From Cryphonectria parasitica EP155 (Eukaryota; Ascomycota; Sordariomycetes; Diaporthales; Cryphonectriaceae): 64,000 nucleotides of DNA. Position 1 is the first letter of the stretch. Each line of letters begins with the position of its first letter. The translations under genes and the position numbers were made by a program. The stretch is taken from contig NW_024468912.1 in assembly GCF_011745365.1 (NCBI RefSeq), positions 1,240,001 to 1,304,000 on the forward strand, written 5' to 3'. Positions 56,142 through 64,000 of this stretch are shown here, piece after piece. The notes beneath the pieces were generated by a model. The model worked only from the letters and a program-made list of their open reading frames with translations. It was not told the origin of the DNA and made no database searches.

Positions 56142-57426
56142 TTGGGCGACCCCTGAGAGCGCATATGAAGCTACGCAAAGCTAGGACAGGACAAACAGTC
56201 GAGACGTTCCGCTGGGCTTTGCGTGGACGCACAACCTGAGAAATCGTCACGGTGGACTTGATGTGCCCCAGTTTGGAATTTTGGACGTGGCTTTCTACAT
56301 CATATAAGGTAGTCTGCTCTGAGAGCTGGGAGAACGTGGTCATGGAAGTATTGACAGACGGGAGAATTCCAGGTCACATGGTACTTATTCGCTCGATGAT
56401 TTTCGCTGTGCTACTTGTTCACCCTCAGTAGTCAACAAACACAAATAAAATATTAGTACGCTGGGAGACTTCTCGATAAGTGCGCTCTTGGAGCCTGCAC
56501 GAAAAAGTGACTCGATTCTTCCCAAGAGGGAGAGGGTCAGTGCAGAATCATAGGCCACTTCAGATGCACATGCGTACAAGCCTCATTCCAAAGTGATATG
56601 ATAGAAGCAGAATCCTAAGGGAGGCTTTGTTTGTGGGGAAATGAGAAGAAGAAGGTTTGGTCACGGGCGGTGGATTGAGTGCTCGTGGAATTGCCCTGGG
56701 CCGTTTCCAAGCCCTCAGCTGGCCATCTACACAACATCATGAAAGAATTGCCACAAGCAAGGCATTACGATGTAAATAATATTTTAAACAATTGAATAAC
56801 TTAAATGTCACCCTCAATTCCTGCTACAGCCCACACTTTCCGATGTGATTGTTGGCCCTGGATGACTAACCACCAACATGAACCGCCCCAGCCAACAGCC
56901 AGTCTTAGCAATGATCAATCATTAGATATCCAGCAATCAAGTCTACACGCGTTCAGAAAGATTCCAGTCACATGTAAGACCCTCCGTCGCGCATGAATTA
57001 CCTTACGCAAATATGTCTCAGGGGTTTTCCTTCTTATCGAACGTGCGGCCCGACTGCCTCGCTGGAATGTGACTCTGATGAGAAAGAATCATTCAACAGC
57101 GCGTCGCGGATCGCGTCATCTTGACCAAAAACCCTGAAGAACGTGGTGGGAAACAAGCATTGAAGTTCCCGCCGCTACCTCCTTTTCATCATTTCCTGTC
57201 CTTCACGAAAAAGATTCGCCCACAACACCAAAGGTGCCCTCGCAGGGCTCGCCATGAATCCTGGGCATGATCACCCGTCTGTGCAGGACCCAACCCAAAA
57301 GGTCTTCACAAATCTTAGCTATTCCTTGTCTCCAAACACGAACACCATATACTCTTCCTAATACCGCCATCAGGACTGAGAGACGGGTATTGTCAGCGAC
57401 ACCACGTCGAGGAGTATCTCATCACA
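56142..57426. other. Intergenic, no gene seen
   Basis: 1.3 kb between the chitin-binding gene and the coiled-coil gene. Short frames only; the last 100 bp are the leader of the next gene. Confidence 0.5.
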
Positions 57427-60051
57427 ATGTCCGACCCTGACATAGGCTGGAGGCCTATCCGGAGGCCCTCACCCACAACCCCGTCACACCCAGCAACACA
57501 TGGCTCCACGGCCACCAATACCACCACGCCTATCCCCATCGAGCCACCTTCGCCTTCCCCGGGTTCGGCATCAGCCAGGAAGCGTGCAGGCACCAAGCGC
57601 GGCACGACCTCCAGGTTTGGCATACACGGCTTGCAGAGCATCAGCAACCTGCGCAACGGCCTCTCACACGCTCGCAAGTCCAGCATGAGCTCCAAGGAGC
57701 AGCATGCTGGCGGCGGTAGTGAGAACCTGCTAGCCAGAAATGAGCGGCTACCAACGACACGGAACCCATCGCTAGACAGCATCGGTGATGGCAGGACACC
57801 GCTTCTCCAGCGGTCTCACAATGCCCAGACGAGTCATCATGGTGGTTATGGCGAGAAGACGACAGCAACTTCTGTACCGTCTCTGGCGGTCAGACCTGCG
57901 AGCATCCGCATCCCCTTTCTTGACGACCCTGAAGTGGCCCAGGTCTGCTCGCCAATGTCCGAGAACACGGAGCAGAGTTATCAGCTGGCTGATACATCTG
58001 ACGCCGTGTCTGGGGAGCATCATGTCCGCCCGAGTTTGCGTACCACGACGTTAGGTGTTCAAGACGCAGGTGTCAACGCTGTACAGAGTACGAATCTGCT
58101 GGGCCCCAATAACACAAGCGTGGACTTGGGCACGACTGGTTCTGTGGACCTGGGGCGAATGAGCACGGAGAGCCAGTCATGGCCACTGAACTCGACTCCT
58201 GTGAAAGCGAGAAGGATGATTAGGACCTCGGGTGACGATGGGAACGACAACACAGCTGCCCGGAGTCCAAAGGACAAGTACAGTACTGAAGTGCATGAGC
58301 CACCCGACGAGAACAGGACCAGCACCGACAAAACACGACAGTTTTCCCACGAATATGAACCCAGTCTGCTGTCGCTCATCAACATGCAGGCACAGGTGGC
58401 CAAGCTGCAGGCAGCCAACGCGGCCCTCCTCGCGCTCAATGCAGCACATGAGAAGACTATCGCGATTCATGAGAACACCATCGCCTGCCACGCCGAGACC
58501 ATCGACTCGCAGGAGGCGACCATCTTCCGCCATGAGGTGACTATCGCGGATCTGAATCGCGAGCTCCGCTTTAGTGACGCGGAGCGGGAGAACTTGATCG
58601 AGAACTTTGGCGCCGAGATGGCAAACCTCAACGGGGAGAATGCCACGCTGAGAGAGGACAAGTGGTATTTGATGGGGCGCGTCGAGGAACTCGAGCAGGT
58701 GGTACCCAAGATGAAATTGCAGCCGACCCTTGGTGACGAGAGATCGACTGTGCCGAGAGTGACGTTGGATGACGAGGTCATCACACTGGAAGGCGCGCAG
58801 AGAGAAGATGTCGAGAGCCAGGGGATGATGAAGTCGAGCATTCATGATAATGCGTCGGCCTCGCTGCGTTCAAGTTCTCCTGCTATGGAGGGTCAAGGAA
58901 CGAGCAACGACGATATAGACAGCCCAATCACCAGTCCTGGCTCGACATTTTCACCGCGTCCATGCAGTGGGAATTCAATCCGAGGCGTGTATGCCGTAAC
59001 GCCGACGCCAAGCATAGGACATGTCTCCAGCACCAAATTGATCGGCACGTCAGATGGGTGTATCACTCGCCCTTCCAGTCGAGGCCAAGCTAGGGTCTCA
59101 TCCGTCCTGACAGGTGCTTCAAAGACTGAGGATGGAGGAGCACGGCTTTCGAACGAGCTCGCAGAGTCCAGGAAAGGCACCAGTATGGCTCCTCGTTCGC
59201 GGCTGTCGGCTAGGAATAGGACGAGTCTCGAACAGGACCTAGCCACAGCACAGGAAAAGTTGGCCGCGGCTGAGGAGCACAACGTTGGTCTCCAGGCGAG
59301 AACCATCTTGCAGGAGGCTTTGATCCGCAAGTTGACAACGACAAGTGCGGCAGCAGTGTCCGTACCAACACCTTCATTACTCTCGGTGCCAAATCTCCCC
59401 ATCCTGACGTACATCAAACCTTGCTCCGTCTGGCTTGACCGCGTCAGGACCTCATTCAAGTACCTCGGCTTGATCGACTTCATCCAGCGAGATGTGCCCA
59501 CACCTGTGACACCCGGGTCCACCGCTGCAGAGATAGCGTGTTGGAAGAGCCAGCGACTCCAAACCGTCGTCCTGCTCAAACATGCAGTCGATGACGATCT
59601 GCTCGAGGACGTGCTGTACCTCTGCGGCAAGGATGGTCTGCGCGCCTGTCCTACAACGACAAATAGTCACTCAAACCAGTCATCTCTCCTCATGGAAGAC
59701 CCGTATCGACTCTTCAACACCATTTGCACTCTGAGACGTGCAATGCCCACTTCGTCCTCGGATCTAGCCTGGGTTGATCGGATCGATAGCTTTGACTACG
59801 AGGGTCTCGACGGCTTTGCCTCGTTGGTCTTGTGTATCGACAAGCGACAAAGTGTCATGTACGGGGCCTCAGTAGACCACTACGATGTATTGCTGCCCAA
59901 GATCCAAGAGAGTATAGCAAGGAGGTTTCCAGATTTCAAGAAGACGGCGCTGGCGTTGGATTCATCTGATGTTCTACCCAAGAAGAGATGGCAGCTGTCA
60001 GCTTGGATGACCAAAACCATTAAGAAAAGACAGGCGGGTGTGGATGTATGA
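57427..60051 (+). CDS. Large coiled-coil protein of unknown function
   Basis: 874 aa with no intron. The N-terminal 300 residues are disordered and Ser/Thr/Pro-rich. At about residues 310-425 there is a long coiled coil (LLSLINMQAQVAKLQAANAA onward) containing five consecutive heptads of the form [HQ]ExTIxx (HEKTIAI, HENTIAC, HAETIDS, QEATIFR, HEVTIAD). After a second disordered stretch and a short coiled coil, the C-terminal 240 residues (from VPNLPILTYIKPCSVWLDRVR) are folded. This end has an overall look reminiscent of retrotransposon Gag (conserved Trp early, alternating helices, no zinc knuckle), but no motif proves it. Probable cytoskeletal or scaffold protein. Single exon, good ATG context. 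Confidence 0.6.
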   Translation: MSDPDIGWRPIRRPSPTTPSHPATHGSTATNTTTPIPIEPPSPSPGSASARKRAGTKRGTTSRFGIHGLQSISNLRNGLSHARKSSMSSKEQHAGGGSENLLARNERLPTTRNPSLDSIGDGRTPLLQRSHNAQTSHHGGYGEKTTATSVPSLAVRPASIRIPFLDDPEVAQVCSPMSENTEQSYQLADTSDAVSGEHHVRPSLRTTTLGVQDAGVNAVQSTNLLGPNNTSVDLGTTGSVDLGRMSTESQSWPLNSTPVKARRMIRTSGDDGNDNTAARSPKDKYSTEVHEPPDENRTSTDKTRQFSHEYEPSLLSLINMQAQVAKLQAANAALLALNAAHEKTIAIHENTIACHAETIDSQEATIFRHEVTIADLNRELRFSDAERENLIENFGAEMANLNGENATLREDKWYLMGRVEELEQVVPKMKLQPTLGDERSTVPRVTLDDEVITLEGAQREDVESQGMMKSSIHDNASASLRSSSPAMEGQGTSNDDIDSPITSPGSTFSPRPCSGNSIRGVYAVTPTPSIGHVSSTKLIGTSDGCITRPSSRGQARVSSVLTGASKTEDGGARLSNELAESRKGTSMAPRSRLSARNRTSLEQDLATAQEKLAAAEEHNVGLQARTILQEALIRKLTTTSAAAVSVPTPSLLSVPNLPILTYIKPCSVWLDRVRTSFKYLGLIDFIQRDVPTPVTPGSTAAEIACWKSQRLQTVVLLKHAVDDDLLEDVLYLCGKDGLRACPTTTNSHSNQSSLLMEDPYRLFNTICTLRRAMPTSSSDLAWVDRIDSFDYEGLDGFASLVLCIDKRQSVMYGASVDHYDVLLPKIQESIARRFPDFKKTALALDSSDVLPKKRWQLSAWMTKTIKKRQAGVDV

Positions 60052-60670
60052 GGAATTTCTGTATCACCAGATGTTCAGCAACGATTTGCGTCATGATTGT
60101 GGAATTTCTCTGGAGAAATCGAGGCGTGTTACACTCCGAACTTGGAATAATAATGTGATTGACAAGTAATATCGACTGTCTGTGCTTTGTCTTTCCTCCC
60201 GAGGAGATATAACCATCACCGGTGCAACCTCTATTCGTTTCCCTGGCATTACGTCTTCACGACGTGTCGTCTCCAGGATGGAGGCATCAGCCAGCATCAT
60301 CCAGGACAGGCGCCGACTCTGATCGCGAGACACATATCCAGTCAGTCGTGTTCATGACTTGGGAATCTGGCCCTGCGTCGTCTTGTCCAAGGGAGGCAAA
60401 TGTCGCCGTACTGTGCGCAAGCTTCACTTCATAACCGCGAAGTGAGCCCTGCGTACATGCCTTGTTCTGCAGGTAACCCACAGTCCATTGATACCCGCTG
60501 GGACGTTTCGGATTTCTCTCGTCGCTCAATTTCGGTCTGTAGCCAATGCGACACGTGGCGCCTGTTGTCTAGGCGCCCGTGACGGCCAACCTTGAAGGCA
60601 GCGTGGAAATGATGCATGCTTGCACATTTGCCCTTTTGTGCACTTGAACCCCCGATTTATCCGCCCAATC
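60052..60670. other. Intergenic, convergent 3' ends
   Basis: Tail-to-tail interval between the coiled-coil gene and the membrane protein gene. No coding or repeat signal. Confidence 0.5.
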
Positions 60671-61597
60671 TCACCCAGCTGGTCCTGGCATATCAGGCCG
60701 TGATTTTTTCTGTCGTAGAGGTATGATATCTGCCAACAAGAATTTTTGTTCTTCGATCTCGGCTCCTTGAGGTGGTGGCTGCCTTTTTAACGGTGCCTGC
60801 TGCGGCGCCGGCAACTCTTGCTCGTGGCCCCAGCCATGATGGCCTTCTCTGGCGGGCAATTCGGCCTGCGGGTTCGGCTTCGGTTCGGGGAGAATTGCAG
60901 GTAAACCTGCGATAGCATAAGTGCTATTCCTGTTCCCAGTCATCATAGGCTCCCTCTGCTGCGCATGTGAGCTGAAGTCGTAGTCTGGCTGCAGGCTGGA
61001 TGCAGAGACCGGAAAATGGACCTCGTAGTCTGGCGGAGACCACGGATGCCGTCCAGTATTGGCCCAGGCATTGGAGTCGGCGACTGTCGCAGGTGGTGGA
61101 GGAACGACTCGGTTCGATTCGGATGGAGAGGGCATGTCTTGGGACGACGCGTGTGGAGAAACGCTGGGAGCGGAAGGGGCGGGGCCGGGGGCATAATAGC
61201 CATTGTGACCTTCAGCTAGCGGCACCGTGTAGTTCGTAGAAGCGGAAGCGGGACCGGCTGCATAATGTGCATTTTGTCCCTCAACTGGTGGCAGTGTGTA
61301 GTTTGACGGAGCTTGGTAGTATTGCGGGGCAGGTTGAAAGGACTGGCTGGAACTTCCGCTCTCGTAGTAGGGGTCGTATGCGTAATTCGGCTTGGATGGC
61401 TTCTCAAATCGGCCTCGGTCGACAAGAGTAACGATGTCTCCGTCCACAAAGTTGATCATTCCCTTGGCCATCTCCTTCTTTTCTCGCTGCCGCCACCAAA
61501 GGTACAGACCGAGGGAGAAGAGAAGCACGATACCAAAAGCAGCTGCGATGGCAATACCAACTTTGGCTGCCGACGACATACCAGTCGAGTTGGCCAT
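60671..61597 (-). CDS. Single-pass membrane protein with Pro-rich cytoplasmic tail
   Basis: 308 aa. One strong transmembrane helix (KVGIAIAAAFGIVLLFSLGLYLWW, about residues 12-35) is followed by the stop-transfer sequence RQREKKE. The C-terminal tail is long, Pro/Tyr/Ser-rich, with two similar tracts (SNYTLPPVEGQNAHYAAGP and TNYTVPLAEGHNGYYAPGP). The short N-terminus before the helix is outside the usual Ser/Thr-rich ectodomain of fungal sensors of this design, so an upstream exon may be missing. Similar fungal proteins are uncharacterised. The ATG at 61597 has a good context (ACCATGG). Confidence 0.6.
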   Translation of the reverse strand: MANSTGMSSAAKVGIAIAAAFGIVLLFSLGLYLWWRQREKKEMAKGMINFVDGDIVTLVDRGRFEKPSKPNYAYDPYYESGSSSQSFQPAPQYYQAPSNYTLPPVEGQNAHYAAGPASASTNYTVPLAEGHNGYYAPGPAPSAPSVSPHASSQDMPSPSESNRVVPPPPATVADSNAWANTGRHPWSPPDYEVHFPVSASSLQPDYDFSSHAQQREPMMTGNRNSTYAIAGLPAILPEPKPNPQAELPAREGHHGWGHEQELPAPQQAPLKRQPPPQGAEIEEQKFLLADIIPLRQKKSRPDMPGPAG

Positions 61598-63649
61598 GGT
61601 CGGGAATCTGCGACAACGTCGACGACGGAAAGGGTACGAATTGTCGGATGGTGACCAAATATGGCTTGCCGCCCAGGGCGTATCGACGCTCGCTAGTGGC
61701 CCAGTTCAGGGTGCGGCAGCGATGGCGCTGGCGATCGGTAGGTTTCGAGGTGCTGGCGGTGCGATGAGACAATGGCAATGGTGTAGTGGAACTATTAAGA
61801 GACAAGAACAATCCTCGTCAGCTGAAACTCCAGCCATCTAGCTCAGGGATGACAAGTAGAAGGGCCAAGCCACGTACTCTGCCCTGTGTTTCTTCTTCTC
61901 TCGATGGCGCTGTTGCAAGATGATGAGGCGCGCTGGGCGTGGACATAATTCGTGGTGGGTGCCGGCCCGGACTGCTCACCAGCCGGCTTGATGGCCAAAG
62001 GCCGACAGACGTCGTCGTTCGTTGGAGTCCAGGACTGGAACGAATCGTGGCAATCACTTGAATATCCGCTTTCGCCTGGCAAACGACGGTTGTCGGCAAT
62101 CGTGAGCAGAGAGGCAGGAGAGACAAAGAGGCGACGATGGCTGGACGTGACCTTCACACGGGAAAGAAGAGGCCGCTCATGCCTACTCCTGTGCAAGGCT
62201 CATGAGGCGATTAGGGTAATGAATTAGAAAAAGTCGGTAGTTAGTGTCGGGAAGGATGGAAAGCGATAACCGTTATTTACAGCCCAGGATGAGTTCGGGG
62301 GGCGCGCTCGGAGAACAGGCCTAGGACTGGTAATGATGGATCAGGACATGTGAATGAAAGATTGAAACTGGAGAGCACAAACGATGAACGATCCGAGAGA
62401 CAACCTTGGCAAAAGCGAGAGCAGTCGATTGATCGATCGGTGGTGCAGGCCTCAGCGTGACCCGCGAGTAGCGTGCCACTAGGACAACTAGGACACTGGG
62501 TGGGAGGCTGGAGCGGTATCTGACAGCAGGTTCACACAGGCTGAGCCCCCGGCCCATGGCCGAGAGATGGCCAACCAGAACGAGGCAAACCGCGGGAAAT
62601 GTTACTGCCCAGAGCAGTTCGCGGCCGCTGTGTGTGCTATTCCTGGCCCTGCAATACTAGCGCATAGTGCCCAGGTACAACTGACAGGGGTCACGGGCGT
62701 TAACAGCCCCCACAAACAGGGGCCTGCGGTCAAGCGATCAGGTCTCTTCTTGAACCAAGCACCTCGCTGCAGCAATCAGCCCAGAGGCCGGCAGCGCCTA
62801 TATCCGAGTGGTTCTTACTCCATGGACTATGGTAGGGTACACACTGGGCAGTAACAATTGATCCCTGTATGGCTCGTACTTTTTTTTTGCAAGATGCACA
62901 CTCCTCCGCCCCCAACCTCTCTGTTGGCTGTAAACGCAAGGCAATGCGAAACCCAACTGCAACAACAATAGTAATCTGTAACAGCATCGCGTTCTTCCTT
63001 CAGCAACAGAGAAGATCTGACCAACATTGTTAAGGATGTCATTGCCAGTCACTTCATTATGAGGCTCGCCGTTGACAGAACGGGACAACCTGGATATTCT
63101 GAAGTAACTATGCCAAGGATCATGAATCAGCTTGAACCGTCACTTCCGCTAGGCCAGTGACGGGGTCCAGGATCAGCTATCTGAGGTCACACTCGCATCT
63201 CTGCGGCTCCTCGACCAATTACACGAGGCCAGCAAGGTTAGTCAGCACACCATGAACATTCCTTTGGGGGGCTTTCATCTTGTCGAGAGAATGGTCACAG
63301 CACACTTAGCCCAACGACCACTTGGCCATGACATTGAACGGGACAAATATCGTTACTACCTAAGCACCGAGTTTTATTTCAGAAAAGCAGATTGATATTT
63401 ACTAGGCACGCCGCAATTGCCGCGTATGCTGATAGACGACTTCGATAAATATCATCATTCTTCGGCCAACTTCTATGCGTGCATCCTCTAGACTCATCTA
63501 AACTAGCTAATGCATATTATCGTTTAATATTATGAGCCTCTTCCTTTCATATTTCCTCACCATATCCAGCAATTACCATTTCCCCCTCCCTTCTCTGCTG
63601 TAAAGTGTATTCTCAGCGTTAAGCAACAAGATACCAATTGGAGCCAATA
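61598..63649. other. 2.05-kb interval, no gene seen
   Basis: Upstream of the membrane protein gene, then the left flank of the second transposon. A possible missing first exon of the membrane protein would lie at 61600-62200, but no splice pattern is convincing. The last 200 bp are AT-rich. Confidence 0.5.
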
Positions 63650-64000
63650 AGTCAAAGCACCCCCTTCCGATCAACCTGGTCAACCACACCGCCTTTTCAA
63701 CCCCTCGATATATTTTTAATTTTCTTCATCAATCCTCTTCCAATTCACTTCAAACTTTCAGCATAGAGTAAATACAGTCCAATGAAGCAGTTTACGAAAT
63801 CTGAAATCGTTGCCGCCCTCGAGGCTATCAAGACAGGCTGTTCTCTTCGCAAGGCCTCGATCGAATGGGGTATCCCTTATATAACACTTCAAAACCGTTT
63901 AACAGGCGTTCAGTCTCATCAGATAGGTGCTGAATCTTTTCAAAGGCTCTCTTCTATCCAAGAAAGAAAACTAGCTGAATGGATCCTGGTTCAGGAAAGC
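63650..64000 (+). mobile_element. Second Fot1/pogo-type transposon, left end only
   Basis: Starts with AGTCAAAGC immediately after a TA (63648-63649), the same terminal bases as the 6.8-kb element, and ends its inverted-repeat-like leader with ACACCGCC, also shared. The interior runs off the window. Orientation is opposite to the first element. Confidence 0.88.
63782..64000 (+). CDS. Fot1/pogo transposase, N-terminal part
   Basis: 73 codons visible, open to the window edge. The psq-type HTH (TKSEIVAALEAIKTGCSLRKASIEWGIPYITLQNRL) and the start of the CENP-B-type second HTH (ERKLAEWILVQES) are recognisable. It shares LAEWILVQES and overall layout with the broken transposase at 7058-8491 but differs clearly elsewhere, so it is a related, not identical, element. 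Its intactness cannot be judged. Confidence 0.9.
   Translation, partial: MKQFTKSEIVAALEAIKTGCSLRKASIEWGIPYITLQNRLTGVQSHQIGAESFQRLSSIQERKLAEWILVQES

Noticed and set aside
1..64000. CRISPR array, rRNA operon, or viral integrase
   Set aside because: No regularly spaced repeats, no rRNA-like sequence and no integrase or viral-replication gene recognised; not expected in a fungal nuclear locus.

Overview
This is a nuclear segment of a filamentous ascomycete (Pezizomycotina). The evidence is: genes split by short introns of about 50-145 bp with GT..AG (and two GC..AG) borders, a Pth11-like rhodopsin-domain receptor, a DAL5-type permease, a GH131-CBM1 cellulase-like enzyme, a hevein-type chitin-binding secreted protein, a HeLo-like/amyloid-motif protein, a metacaspase and Fot1/pogo-type DNA transposons. 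Genus cannot be fixed from the sequence alone. Exon models were made by joining conserved protein segments across splice sites; most of the spliced models close in frame to a whole number of codons.

Layout. 0-5.4 kb: 3' part of a short-chain dehydrogenase, a mitochondrial DNAJC28-like (DUF1992) protein and a FAD aromatic hydroxylase. 6.6-10.5 kb: a multi-pass membrane protein gene broken by a complete 1.86-kb Fot1/pogo-like transposon and a separate frameshift. 10.5-13.7 kb: no gene seen. 13.7-22.4 kb: Pth11-like receptor, F-box protein, GPI-anchored Cys-rich protein and WD40-like protein. 22.4-25.8 kb: long gene-free stretch with low-complexity tracts. 25.8-33 kb: WW-like P/Q/Y-rich protein, cytochrome P450 and a secreted DUF8021-like protein. 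34.4-39.3 kb: a HeLo-like protein with two C-terminal amyloid-like repeats, a third related motif on the opposite strand, and a metacaspase, which together look like a programmed-cell-death neighbourhood. 41.5-52.6 kb: an apparent catabolic cluster of DAL5-type permease, PDC-lactonase-type hydrolase, quinone oxidoreductase, class II aldolase, a decayed berberine-bridge-type oxidase and a PLP aminotransferase. 53.8-61.6 kb: GH131-CBM1, chitin-binding protein, a large coiled-coil protein and a single-pass membrane protein. 63.65 kb to the end: the 5' end of a second, related Fot1/pogo element.

Working together: the permease, hydrolase, oxidoreductase and aldolase genes alternate as divergent pairs sharing promoters and a convergent pair 80 bp apart, which suggests co-regulated uptake and oxidation of a small organic acid, sugar acid or aromatic-derived compound; the substrate is not known. 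The HeLo-like protein and its relic partner suggest an amyloid-signalling module. No rRNA, CRISPR array or convincing tRNA was found.
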